NCBI GenBank assembly: GCA_018268775.1
Contig: JAFDVV010000077.1
Span: 1 to 40,452 of the forward strand
Reading direction: 5' to 3'
Length of the DNA: 40,452 bases
Source: Acidobacteriota bacterium
Lineage (GTDB): Bacteria > Acidobacteriota > Terriglobia > Terriglobales > Acidobacteriaceae
Part shown: in pieces, positions 25,857 to 34,357 of the stretch
How the letters are laid out: each line of letters starts with the position of its first letter
How positions within the stretch are numbered: the first letter of the stretch is position 1
Notes under the pieces: generated by a model
Seen by the model: the letters and a program-made list of their open reading frames with translations, nothing else
The model's database searches: none
What the model was told of the DNA's origin: nothing
Program-made: the position numbers and the translations under genes

Positions 25857-26519
25857 TTACCTGGCGCGAACCCAGACTCTTTCGGCCGCCGATCTTCCAA
25901 GCGTTGATCTGCCAGCAGCAGTCTCGACTGCGATGGTTTCGTCGTAATTTTTCGAGTGAACTTTGACGGGTGTCTGCGGGCCGATACCGAGCTTGTGCAG
26001 GAAGAGAAGTAGTTTAGGGTCGCGCTCGTAGAGGTTGGCAACGATATAGTCGCTTTTTTCCTGCGCGTCGTAGAGAGGGATCAGGCCGCGCTTCCTTTGT
26101 CTGGCAGGGCTGTCGGGTAAAACGGCGTTGCCATGCGGGCACGTTCCTTTCTCCCCGAGTTTTTCGATCAGCTTTGCCTCGAAGGCGGGTGAAACGGCAT
26201 GCTCAAGCCGCTCCGCCTCGTCGTGGACCTCGTACCATTCCATTCCGAAGACTTCAGCGAGCATGCGCTCGATCAGGTGATGCCGGAGCGCAGTTCTATA
26301 TGCGGTCTCCTTGCCCTTTGCCGACAGGCGAACGGTGCCATCGTTCTTTACAAGCACATAGCCATCGCGCTTGAGCCGCTTGAGCGCCATTGTGACAGCG
26401 GGCGCAGAGACTGAGAGCCAGTGTGCAAGAGTTGCCGAGATGACATGCTCGCCCTCGCACTCCGCTTCGAGGATGGCTTTCAGATAGTCTTCTTTGGATA
26501 CTGTGATCGATTTGTTCAT
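25857..26519 (-). CDS. mntR: DtxR/MntR-family metal-dependent transcriptional regulator
   Basis: 220 residues in three parts: an N-terminal winged helix (about 5-70, VISATLAHWLSVSAPAVTMALKRL), a dimerisation/metal-binding domain with RHHLIERMLAEVFGMEWYEVHDEAERLEH and the CPHGN motif at 127-131 seen in DtxR/IdeR, and a C-terminal SH3-like FeoA domain (about 170-220, LGIGPQTPVKV). The three-domain form is closer to DtxR/IdeR than to the short Bacillus MntR. Its position ahead of mntH with a shared operator-like motif points to Mn (or Fe) control of uptake and autoregulation. The gene name is by context. Confidence 0.87.
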   Translation of the reverse strand: MNKSITVSKEDYLKAILEAECEGEHVISATLAHWLSVSAPAVTMALKRLKRDGYVLVKNDGTVRLSAKGKETAYRTALRHHLIERMLAEVFGMEWYEVHDEAERLEHAVSPAFEAKLIEKLGEKGTCPHGNAVLPDSPARQRKRGLIPLYDAQEKSDYIVANLYERDPKLLLFLHKLGIGPQTPVKVHSKNYDETIAVETAAGRSTLGRSAAERVWVRAR

Positions 26520-26549
26520 TGGAAGCGTACCGTGGTTATTGATTGTGAT

Positions 26550-26563
26550 TTAACTATAGCTAA
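26550..26563. promoter_or_regulatory. Putative DtxR/MntR operator before the regulator gene
   Basis: TTAACTATAGCTAA, 31 bases upstream of the regulator's ATG; matches the box at 25830-25843 at 12 of 14 positions. It would support negative autoregulation. Confidence 0.65.
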
Positions 26564-26861
26564 TTGCCGGAGGTGCCGGCTTGCGTCCCTCCGTAATGGA
26601 GGCGTAGCCTTGCTCTACACGGGAAAGGAGGATGATCCAGCCTATGAAAACTGACAGTAAGAGTTGCATTGAAAGACGTGAGGTGACTGAGGCTTAGAGC
26701 GTCCTGCTCTAGTCCTGGCGACTTCAGTAACTTGCTGAACGTACTCCGCCGAGGCCAATGTCCGAGCAAGGACGCCTCAGGTCAATCTCAACAGCTCACC
26801 GGTAAACGGCCTGCTATTCCATCGGGAGCGGGCCGTTTGCATTTGGTTCTAAAATAGCGGC
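26564..26861. other. Apparently non-coding structured region between mntR and thiG
   Basis: About 300 bases with no recognised gene. Two perfect 5-bp hairpins lie close together (GCCGG-AGGTG-CCGGC at 26566-26580; CCTCC-GTAAT-GGAGG at 26588-26602), then a strong Shine-Dalgarno-like AAAGGAGG at 26624-26631 followed 12 bases later by a 17-codon frame (26644-26697, MKTDSKSCIERREVTEA). A third stem, AAACGGCC/GGCCGTTT, is at 26804-26838. I could not match this to a TPP riboswitch or a manganese riboswitch. The last part includes TAAAAT at 26850-26855, only 6 bases before the thiG ATG, which suggests thiG may be leaderless. Confidence 0.4.
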
Positions 26862-27632
26862 ATGACACCTCTGGTTATTGCTGGCAGGGCCTTTCAGTCG
26901 CGGCTGATTGTTGGAACAGGCAAGTACAAGGATGGGCCCGAGACGCAGGCCGCAATTGAAGCCTCAGGCGCGGAGATGGTTACGGTTGCAGTGCGCCGGG
27001 TTAACCTCGACCGGTCCAGCGAATCGCTGCTCGATTTCATCGATCCACGCCGCTATTTTCTGCTTCCGAATACGGCCGGCTGTTACACCGCAGACGAGGC
27101 GATCCGGGCGGCGAGACTGGGACGCGAGGTAGGCCTGTCGGACTGGGTGAAGATTGAGGTCATCGGAGATCAGGCAACGCTGTATCCCGATATTCAAGCA
27201 ACACTGGAAGCCACCAGGGTATTGGTGAAGGAAGGGTTTACTGTTCTTCCTTATACCTCTGATGATATTGTATTTGCCAAAAGGCTGATCGATGCGGGAG
27301 CGGCTGCGGTGATGCCGCTCGGTGCTCCCATTGGCAGCGGACTGGGCTTGCAGAATACAGCCAATCTACGCATTCTTCGCGAGATGATTACTGAGGTGCC
27401 CTTGATTGTGGACGCCGGTGTCGGTACGGCGTCGGATGCAACGGTAGCGATGGAGCTTGGATTCGACGGGGTGCTGATGAACACAGCCATTGCACAGGCG
27501 AAGGATCCCATCCTGATGGCCGAGGCGATGCAGCATGCTGTACTTGCGGGGCGGCAGGCGTTTCTTGCGGGACGGATGCCTCGCAAGCTGTATGCGACGG
27601 CCAGCTCGCCGCTGGAAGGAATCTCGCGGTAG
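26862..27632 (+). CDS. thiG: Thiazole synthase
   Basis: 256 residues, TIM barrel; condenses deoxyxylulose phosphate, dehydroglycine and ThiS-thiocarboxylate into the thiazole phosphate of thiamine. The N-terminus ([19 protein letters not shown]), the Schiff-base lysine Lys97 ([10 protein letters not shown]) and the phosphate-binding [13 protein letters not shown] motif are complete, and family length is normal. No thiS or other thiamine gene lies next to it: upstream is non-coding and downstream is ruvC 53 bases away. No clear ribosome-binding site is seen before the ATG. Confidence 0.96.
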   Translation: MTPLVIAGRAFQSRLIVGTGKYKDGPETQAAIEASGAEMVTVAVRRVNLDRSSESLLDFIDPRRYFLLPNTAGCYTADEAIRAARLGREVGLSDWVKIEVIGDQATLYPDIQATLEATRVLVKEGFTVLPYTSDDIVFAKRLIDAGAAAVMPLGAPIGSGLGLQNTANLRILREMITEVPLIVDAGVGTASDATVAMELGFDGVLMNTAIAQAKDPILMAEAMQHAVLAGRQAFLAGRMPRKLYATASSPLEGISR

Positions 27633-27685
27633 CGGACTCAAAGTCGGCAGCAAATCTCCATGACGGAATGAAGTAAACTGCGCCC

Positions 27686-28195
27686 ATGCGGGTCTTCGGA
27701 ATCGACTGCGGAACGGAGTTCACCGGCTACGGTGTGATTGAGGTGGACAACGAGGCAAGAATGCCTCGATTGGTACATCTTGCCGCCGGAACGATCCGGT
27801 TGAATAAGAAAGACAGGGCCCCGCAGCGGCTGGCTCAAGTCTACGCCGAGCTGACTGCAATGATGGCGCTGTATCGGCCCGATGTGGTGGCTGTCGAGGA
27901 GGTCTTCTTCTCGGCGAATGCGAAGTCGGCATTGAAGCTGGGGCAGGTTCGCGGGGTGGCTTTGCTGGCGGCTGCATCCTCAGGACTTCCGGTTGCAGAG
28001 TACGCTCCATTGAAGATCAAGAGCGCCGTCGTCGGTTATGGACTGGCGGCGAAGGAGCAGGTGCAATTTATGGTGACGCGATTGCTTGAGCTTGAAGATG
28101 CTCCTGAGTCACCCGATGCGGCGGATGCGTTGGCAATTGCGATCTGCCACATTCATTCGGCGCAGACGCTGGCCCTTCAGGGTGCGGGACGATGA
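27686..28195 (+). CDS. ruvC: Holliday junction resolvase RuvC
   Basis: 169 residues; homodimeric endonuclease that resolves Holliday junctions with RuvAB. The four catalytic acidic residues are visible as Asp7 (GIDCGT), Glu71 (AVEEVFF), Asp144 and Asp147 (SPDAADALA). The RuvC-fold motifs GQVRGVALLAAA and KIKSAVVGYG are also present. The stop overlaps the start of the next gene (ATGA), suggesting coupling. No ruvA or ruvB is in the window. Confidence 0.96.
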   Translation: MRVFGIDCGTEFTGYGVIEVDNEARMPRLVHLAAGTIRLNKKDRAPQRLAQVYAELTAMMALYRPDVVAVEEVFFSANAKSALKLGQVRGVALLAAASSGLPVAEYAPLKIKSAVVGYGLAAKEQVQFMVTRLLELEDAPESPDAADALAIAICHIHSAQTLALQGAGR

Positions 28196-28905
28196 GACAG
28201 GTTCTGCCAATGCTATTGCTCTGTTGGAGTGCCGCAGTGTGTTGCTCGCAATCCGCCGTTCCGGCAGGCACGTCATCGGCTACGGCGGCGCAAGCAGAGG
28301 TCAGCTTTCAGTTTGTACGTCCTGGCCTCGCAGTTCCTCGGTTCACCATTGCGGTTCATGAAGATGGATCGGGGAGCTACAAGGGGGAGACTGCGCCAGT
28401 GAGTGGCGGAACCAACGGTGCACTGCCGCAGCCCGCTTCGCCCGGGCAGGCGATCGATCAAAAGATCAAGCTAAGCGCAGCGACGACAGAGACGATCTTC
28501 AAAGCGGCGCGAACGCTGAACTACTTCAATACTGAGTGCGCATCGAAGGCGAAGAACATAGCCGATACGGGTAAGAAGACTTTGAGCTATGCGGGGCCCG
28601 ATGGGCATGGGGCGTGTCTCTACAACTATTCAGAGAATAAGAGCGTTACTCAGTTGACCGAGATGTTTCAGGCCATTGCCTTCACCATGGACGAGGGACG
28701 CAAACTCGACTTCATGCATCGCTTCGACAGGCTGGGTCTGTACTCCGAGATTGATTCTCTGAGACACGAAGTGCAGGAGAAGAGAGCGCTCGAACTGCAG
28801 AACATCTCTTCTTCGTTGGCTTCGATTGCGAACGACGATGCACTCATGCAGAAGGTGCGGGAGAGGGCGGTCATGTTGCTCAACCAGGCTGGCGAGGCGA
28901 AGTAG
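28192..28905 (+). CDS. Uncharacterised exported protein coupled to ruvC
   Basis: 237 residues, not recognised. A signal peptide is clear (VLPMLLLCWSAAVCCSQSA); there is no convincing lipobox, so probably periplasmic. The mature part begins with an Ala/Thr-rich stretch, then a strand-rich region (VSFQFVRPGLAVPRFTIAVHEDGSGSYKG), a middle with one SYAGPDGHGACLYNY segment, and a helical C-terminal third. It overlaps ruvC by four bases, which is a transcription-unit link rather than evidence of function. It is convergent with rsmA, 10 bases apart. Confidence 0.8.
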   Translation: MRQVLPMLLLCWSAAVCCSQSAVPAGTSSATAAQAEVSFQFVRPGLAVPRFTIAVHEDGSGSYKGETAPVSGGTNGALPQPASPGQAIDQKIKLSAATTETIFKAARTLNYFNTECASKAKNIADTGKKTLSYAGPDGHGACLYNYSENKSVTQLTEMFQAIAFTMDEGRKLDFMHRFDRLGLYSEIDSLRHEVQEKRALELQNISSSLASIANDDALMQKVRERAVMLLNQAGEAK

Positions 28906-28915
28906 CACTCGATTC

Positions 28916-29710
28916 TTACTTCCTTGCGATAGCTCGATAGAGGCGAGCCATCGCTTCCAGCTCTAGAGATTCGGCCCGGGCCTGTCGCGAAATATCGCCA
29001 GGCCATCCTCCACTAATGTCTGGCTGCGCATAGCCGGCGGCGCGTAGATTGTTCTCCAGCGTCTTGCGCTTTTGTGCGAAGCTCTGCTTGAGAAAGCGGT
29101 CGAAGCCAACAGGGTCGACCTTCAGTTCCGCGAACCTCGGTGCGAAGGTGAGGCGAAGCACAGTGGAAAAGACCTCGGGCGGTGGAGAAAAAGCCGCCGG
29201 CGGCAAGGTGAAGAGGTTCTCGACCCGGGCGTTCATCTGGGCTGTAGCCGAGAGCAGACCATAGTCACGTACTCCGGGCGAAGCTGCGACGCGATCCGCG
29301 ACCTCGCGTTGCATCATGACGACAGCGCGAGACAGAAGACCGGCAGAGCCAGCGGAGAAGAGCTTGAGGAGGATGTCAGAGGTGATGTAGTACGGAAGAT
29401 TGCCAATGACGTCGGCGGTCTCGCCTGGAGGGACGAGAGTGGCAAAGTCGACCTCGAGCACGTCGGCCTCGATGACTTCAACCTGAGACTGCTCTGTGAA
29501 ACGCTGAGCCAGTGCGGGGGCGAGGTCACGATCCAGTTCGAGGGCGAGCAGTCTTTTGCAGCGCGGAGAGAGAATGCCGGTAATGGCGCCGCGGCCGGGG
29601 CCGATCTCAATGACCGTGCGCTGGCTGAGATCGCCCAGTGCATCGACGATGGCATGTTTTGCGTGATCGTCGACGAGGAAGTTCTGACCGAGTTTAGGCT
29701 TGCGCTTCAC
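28916..29710 (-). CDS. rsmA: 16S rRNA (adenine1518-N6/adenine1519-N6)-dimethyltransferase
   Basis: 264 residues; KsgA/Dim1 family enzyme that dimethylates two adjacent adenosines in the 3' hairpin of 16S rRNA during small-subunit maturation. It has GQNFLVDDH at the N-terminus, the SAM motif EIGPGRGAITG (35-45), an acidic LALELD motif, and the catalytic NLPY at 104-107. The start is GTG at 29710. It is divergent from glgA with a short (76-base) shared upstream region. Confidence 0.96.
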   Translation of the reverse strand: MKRKPKLGQNFLVDDHAKHAIVDALGDLSQRTVIEIGPGRGAITGILSPRCKRLLALELDRDLAPALAQRFTEQSQVEVIEADVLEVDFATLVPPGETADVIGNLPYYITSDILLKLFSAGSAGLLSRAVVMMQREVADRVAASPGVRDYGLLSATAQMNARVENLFTLPPAAFSPPPEVFSTVLRLTFAPRFAELKVDPVGFDRFLKQSFAQKRKTLENNLRAAGYAQPDISGGWPGDISRQARAESLELEAMARLYRAIARK

Positions 29711-29786
29711 GCCGTGTGGTACGCTTTGACGGTTTCGTGCATCTCTTTGTATAGACTAACGTTTTGTGCTGGATGAGGGAGAAGGA

Positions 29787-31235
29787 ATGCATATTGTTTT
29801 TGCGGCATCGGAGTGCGCGCCCTGGGCAAAGACCGGAGGGCTGGCCGACGTGGTCAGCGCCCTGCCGAAGACCCTGGTGAAGATGGGCCATAAGGTGCAG
29901 GTCTATCTGCCGTACTACCGGCAGGTCGCGAAAGCTGTACCGGATCTTCCGGTAGTGCTGCATAGCGTTACTGTGCCGTTTCCTTCGTACAACCGCTTTG
30001 TGCGGGTCCTCGACGGCGGCGACGCGGATGGCGTTCAGATGTATTTTGTCGATGCGCCTGAGTTGTTCGATCGAGAGAGCTTTTATGCAACGCCCTCGGG
30101 CGACTATCCGGATAACGCAGAACGATTTGGAACGTTTTGCAGGGCGGTGATTGAGGCGACGAAGGTCATCGGCGTGCCCGACCTCTATCATGTGCATGAC
30201 TGGCAGACGGCGATGCTTGCGGTGATGCTGCGCTCGATCTACTACTTCGATCCAATGTTGCGCCATGTCCCGGCTGTCCTGACCATCCACAATGCGGGGT
30301 ATCAGGGAACGTTTCCGCCCCGCACGATGGAGACGCTGCTGTTGCCATGGGATATGTTCACCTTCGAGAAGCTCGAGCAGTACGACAAGGTGAATTTTCT
30401 TAAGGGCGGCATCGTCTACTCCGACGCAATTACGACGGTAAGCCGGACCTATGCCGAGGAGATACAGACCGCTGAGTTTGGCAATGGACTCGAAGATACG
30501 CTGCGGAGGCGAGCCGGAGACTTGTTCGGCATTCTCAACGGGGCAGACTATTCCGAGTGGGATCCGGCCATCGATCCGCACATTGCAGCGCACTACTCCG
30601 TAAAAAAACTGGACGGCAAGAAGGAGTGCCGCCGCGACCTGCTGCATGCCTTCCGCTTTGAGAATACAGGAGAGGAGACGGCAGTGATCGGGTTGGTCTC
30701 ACGCTTTGCGACGCAGAAGGGAATCGACTTCATCGTCGACATTATGGACCGTCTTCTGAAAGAAGACGTCGTTCTGGTGATGCTCGGAAATGGCGAGGAA
30801 TACTACGAGCGACTGCTGGTTGAGATGGCTGAACGCTATCCAGACAAGGTGAGGGTGCAGGTTAAGTTTGACAATGTGATGGCCCACAAGATCGAGGCCG
30901 GATCGGACATCTTCCTGATGCCATCGCGCTATGAGCCAGGGGGGCTGAACCAGATATACAGCCTCAAGTACGGTACTATCCCAGTTGTCCGCGCGACAGG
31001 CGGGCTTCAGGATTCCATCGACGAGCAACCGGATGGAAGCGGAAACGGATTCAAGTTTTGGGGGTACGACTCGAATGCATTCCTGGAGGCCGTACAGCGT
31101 GCGCTTACTGCATTCCGCGATAAGAAAGTCTGGAAGGCCATGATGCTGCGCGCGATGTCGCAGGACTTCTCCTGGGAGAAGCCGGCCGAAGAATATGTCC
31201 AGGTCTATGAACGTGCGATACAGAACCGGCTTTAG
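29787..31235 (+). CDS. glgA: Glycogen synthase (ADP-glucose-type, GT5)
   Basis: 482 residues from ATG 29787 (RBS GAGAAGGA just before). It transfers glucose from ADP-glucose to growing glycogen. The N-terminal AKTGGLADVVSALP motif (Lys15) binds the donor, and the C-terminal Rossmann half has the SRYEPGGLNQIYSLKYGTIPVV motif with its catalytic glutamate. An alternative start seven codons upstream is less likely. No other glycogen genes are adjacent. The stop overlaps the convergent permease stop by four bases. Confidence 0.95.
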   Translation: MHIVFAASECAPWAKTGGLADVVSALPKTLVKMGHKVQVYLPYYRQVAKAVPDLPVVLHSVTVPFPSYNRFVRVLDGGDADGVQMYFVDAPELFDRESFYATPSGDYPDNAERFGTFCRAVIEATKVIGVPDLYHVHDWQTAMLAVMLRSIYYFDPMLRHVPAVLTIHNAGYQGTFPPRTMETLLLPWDMFTFEKLEQYDKVNFLKGGIVYSDAITTVSRTYAEEIQTAEFGNGLEDTLRRRAGDLFGILNGADYSEWDPAIDPHIAAHYSVKKLDGKKECRRDLLHAFRFENTGEETAVIGLVSRFATQKGIDFIVDIMDRLLKEDVVLVMLGNGEEYYERLLVEMAERYPDKVRVQVKFDNVMAHKIEAGSDIFLMPSRYEPGGLNQIYSLKYGTIPVVRATGGLQDSIDEQPDGSGNGFKFWGYDSNAFLEAVQRALTAFRDKKVWKAMMLRAMSQDFSWEKPAEEYVQVYERAIQNRL

Positions 31236-32590
31236 GCGGTACGGTTCCTACTCTGCAAGAAGTAGTGCAGGGGAATGCCCATCAGAATAATGAGCGTTCC
31301 GATGACGGAGTTGCGCGGTTGGTCGGCGAACGAGAAGATCAACAGGATGACCGCGGCGACGATGAACATCAGCGGTAGCACCGGGTAGCCCCACACGCTG
31401 TATGGGCGCTTGGCATTGGGTTCACGCCTGCGAAAGACAAATACCGTGCTTGCGGTGAGCGCGTAGAAAAACCACTCAGCAAAAATGGCGAGCGTAAAGA
31501 GCGCCTGGAAGCGGCCGATGGCCAGAAGCAGCAGCGAACTGAGGACTGCCTGCAAGATCAACGCCGATGCCGGGGTTTCGAACTTCGGATGAACGTAGGC
31601 CAGTTGTTTGAAGAACAGACCGTCATGCGCGGCGGCAAACGGCACTCGCGCCCCTGAAAGTGAAGAACCGACGAAGGTAGCGCAGATGCTGACGGCCATT
31701 CCCAACGAGACAAGACCTTCCCCCCACTTGCCGACGATCAAGCGCAACGCGTCCGCGGCAGGACGGTCAGCCGCCGCGATGGCGGCCGCAGGCATGACAT
31801 ATTGGATGGCCGCGTTCGTGAGCATATACAAACCGCCCACAATGGCGACTCCGCCAATCAGCGCCAGCGGCAGACTCTTTTGCGGTCGTTGTATCTCGCC
31901 TGCAAGCTGCGTTACATCGGTCCAACCGTCGTAGGCCCATAACGCGGCGATCAGCGCAACCATGAAGCCGGAGAAGCCCCCTCTGGCCCCCGCGAACTCC
32001 GTGGTGAAGTTTGACCAGGAACCATGGCTACCTGCAGCGCCAAAGCAGACACCGGCGATGACGACGATCAGCAGTATCTTGAGCCACGTAAGCGCGAGTT
32101 GTACATTGCCGGATTTGCGTGTTCCCAGAATGTTGAGGCCGGTGATGAGCCATGTCATCGCGATGGCGAAGATCTGGCTCCAGAGCAGATGGGCAAAGGC
32201 CGGCCGGGTGAGGAAACTGAAGACGGCGAAGGTGGCCAGAACCCGCGCCAGTCCCGCGGCAATGGTGGCTATGGACGCTGGTTTAGCTACGGTGATCCAC
32301 GTCCACATGTAGAGAAAGCCCATGAGATCGCCGTAGGCCTCGCGGATGAAGGCGTATTCACCGCCGTACTTCGGCCGCTGCGCTGCAATCTCCGCATAGG
32401 TCATCGCTCCGAAGAGAGAGAGCAGGCCCCCGACGATCCACACGGCATAAACCATGCCAGAGGAGCCGACGGCGGCCATCATCTCGCGCGGGACAAGAAA
32501 GATTCCACTGCCGATGATGATTCCAACAACGATCGACGTTGCGTGCGATGCGTTTAGTACGCGGGGAAGTTCAGACCGTGGTTCCTGCAT
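31232..32590 (-). CDS. APC-superfamily amino-acid permease
   Basis: 452 residues with about 12 hydrophobic segments; inner-membrane amino-acid transporter. The first helix has IVVGIIIGSGIFLVP, the unwound GSGIF substrate-binding motif of APC carriers, and helix 6 has LIAALWAYDGWTDVTQLAGEIQ, as in LAT-like exchangers. The second helix starts AVWIVGGLLSLFGAMTYAE. Substrate cannot be fixed from sequence. The start ATG at 32590 is followed upstream by the divergence gap to the glycosyltransferase; the gene ends tail-to-tail with glgA (TTAG shared). Confidence 0.9.
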   Translation of the reverse strand: MQEPRSELPRVLNASHATSIVVGIIIGSGIFLVPREMMAAVGSSGMVYAVWIVGGLLSLFGAMTYAEIAAQRPKYGGEYAFIREAYGDLMGFLYMWTWITVAKPASIATIAAGLARVLATFAVFSFLTRPAFAHLLWSQIFAIAMTWLITGLNILGTRKSGNVQLALTWLKILLIVVIAGVCFGAAGSHGSWSNFTTEFAGARGGFSGFMVALIAALWAYDGWTDVTQLAGEIQRPQKSLPLALIGGVAIVGGLYMLTNAAIQYVMPAAAIAAADRPAADALRLIVGKWGEGLVSLGMAVSICATFVGSSLSGARVPFAAAHDGLFFKQLAYVHPKFETPASALILQAVLSSLLLLAIGRFQALFTLAIFAEWFFYALTASTVFVFRRREPNAKRPYSVWGYPVLPLMFIVAAVILLIFSFADQPRNSVIGTLIILMGIPLHYFLQSRNRTA

Positions 32591-32618
32591 GTGGTTGGAG
32601 CGAGGGTAGCATATTTGT

Positions 32619-34223
32619 TTAGAAGAAGAACTTCTGCTCGTTCCAGTCGGCGGTCAGATTCTTCTTTCGTCCGCGGACAAGGTAGACATTGCGATGCTCG
32701 TACGGCATTGCGAAGGGATTGTCCATACGACCTGCGACTTCGACCGAGTCGTAGAAGCGGCGCATCTCTTCGGGAGTTGCGCCATTGACTACGATCATCA
32801 CTTCACCCGTGTAGCCGTGGGGCCCCCAGAGCCAATAGTTGTTGTGGCCACCGACCGCAAATGGCAGGTCGTGACCGAGAAAATTGATAGCACTGGCCTC
32901 TCCGTAGTTGGAGCCGAAGATTCCGGCCTTGGCGCGGTCTTCGGGCGGCAGCGAGCGATAGATGCGAGTGACCTGGTCAACCTCCTCCTGCCAGCCAAAG
33001 CGATCGGCATAGAACTGGGGGAGGGGGCCGGTCTTGTTGTTTTCCGTACTGCCGGTGGCCCTGTCGAGATGCGTGGCTTTGGTGTACCTGAGCCAGGTGT
33101 CCGGTTTCATAACGGGGATAGACAGCGGGAGAACAACGAGGCCGAAGACGACCAGGAGCGCTTCATAGACTGGAAACGCGAAGACCCTGTTCGACACCAC
33201 TGAACGGCGAAAGGCGAACCGCCTCTCCCATGCGATACCTCCAGCGGCAAAAAGAACTGGGTAGATTGGGATAGCGTAGTAGTCCTTCGCATGGAGCGCC
33301 ATCATCATTGAGAGAAAGATGAGCCAGGTGTAGCCAATCCAGCGCCACGTCTTTGCGAGCGGGTTCCTGAGCAGCCAGACAAGGCCTGCTGCCCAAATGA
33401 AGATCGACAATGGTTGCAAGTTGAGGACCTGCGTAGCAAGAAAGGGCAGCGGCGCCAGCTCGACGTTCTTGTTGTGGACCCTGCCGTTATGCAGAAACTC
33501 AAGGGTAGGCCAGTGGTTCGAGACCTGCCAGATTAAATTTGACAACGCGAGCGCAACAAGCAGACCCACGCCGATCGCGGCCCATCGTGAGTTGAACAGC
33601 CTTCGTTGTGGCGTCAGCAATAGACCGAGTAGAAGGGCCAGCAAAAAGAATGTCATCGAAGGCTTGTTGAGCAGTCCTATGCCGCCGCAGATTCCGAACA
33701 ATATCCACCAGCGGGCTTCGTTGGCCCCGCGCAGAATCATGATGAGTGAAAGCAAGCACCCCATCCAGAAGATGGACTCGAACGAGTTCATCGACAGAAA
33801 ACTGTCCAGGCCGAGATACTGCGGGGCGAGCAGAATACCAATCATGGCAAGGACCTGTGCTGGGCGGCGGCCTCCAAGCGACCAGGCCAGGATTCCGGTC
33901 AACAGCACACGCCCTGCTCCCGCTGCGGCAGAAAAGAGCCGTATTCCGGCGAGTGAGTGCCCAAAGAGTGTCTCCGCAAGACGTGCCTGAAGCGCGACGA
34001 TGGGGCCGTGGTCGACGTATCCCCAGGCCAGGTGGCGGCCGCAGATCAGGTAGTAGAGCTCATCGCGAAAGTAGCCATAGCCTATATGCGCCTCCCATAG
34101 GTTGGTTACGATATGCAATGCCAGCTTGATGGCGGCAAAGACAAGAGCCAGACGTACCGCTTCACGGAGTGTGATGTCGGACGAATGCACGAATGTCGTG
34201 CGAGCGGCAGCACTGGTTGCCAT
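32619..34223 (-). CDS. Membrane glycosyltransferase, family-39/PMT-like (GT-C)
   Basis: About 534 residues from ATG 34223, supported by AGGAGA eight bases upstream; the longer frame to 34283 lacks such a site. It has about ten membrane helices and the first-loop acidic motif GYFRDELYYLICGRHLAWGYVDHGP (Asp54, Glu55 and Asp71), the hallmark of GT39/ArnT-like enzymes that use polyprenyl-phosphate sugars. A soluble C-terminal domain (about 400-534) follows the last helix. Acceptor unknown. It stands alone, 28 bases from the APC permease. Confidence 0.85.
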   Translation of the reverse strand: MATSAAARTTFVHSSDITLREAVRLALVFAAIKLALHIVTNLWEAHIGYGYFRDELYYLICGRHLAWGYVDHGPIVALQARLAETLFGHSLAGIRLFSAAAGAGRVLLTGILAWSLGGRRPAQVLAMIGILLAPQYLGLDSFLSMNSFESIFWMGCLLSLIMILRGANEARWWILFGICGGIGLLNKPSMTFFLLALLLGLLLTPQRRLFNSRWAAIGVGLLVALALSNLIWQVSNHWPTLEFLHNGRVHNKNVELAPLPFLATQVLNLQPLSIFIWAAGLVWLLRNPLAKTWRWIGYTWLIFLSMMMALHAKDYYAIPIYPVLFAAGGIAWERRFAFRRSVVSNRVFAFPVYEALLVVFGLVVLPLSIPVMKPDTWLRYTKATHLDRATGSTENNKTGPLPQFYADRFGWQEEVDQVTRIYRSLPPEDRAKAGIFGSNYGEASAINFLGHDLPFAVGGHNNYWLWGPHGYTGEVMIVVNGATPEEMRRFYDSVEVAGRMDNPFAMPYEHRNVYLVRGRKKNLTADWNEQKFFF

Positions 34224-34357
34224 CAAGTGATCTCCTGAAGGTGAGCTTTTGGTCCCTGTGCAATGTACTACGTACGTAAGCATCTCAGGTTCCCTGATTT
34301 ACTATTGTCTCGTTCGGAGACCCAAGCGGGGACTTTGCGGATCGAAAGGTTCAGAAG

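Noticed and set aside
22371..26519. Dedicated nickel/cobalt efflux locus
   Set aside because: The sensor is RcnR-like, but no RcnA-type or cation-diffusion exporter is present; the importer here is Nramp-type with its own DtxR-family regulator.
26564..26861. TPP riboswitch before thiG
   Set aside because: No CTGAGA plus downstream ACCTGA-type conserved elements could be found in this stretch.
29694..30647. 317-codon minus-strand frame opposite glgA
   Set aside because: Antisense to a confident glycogen synthase; no family features.
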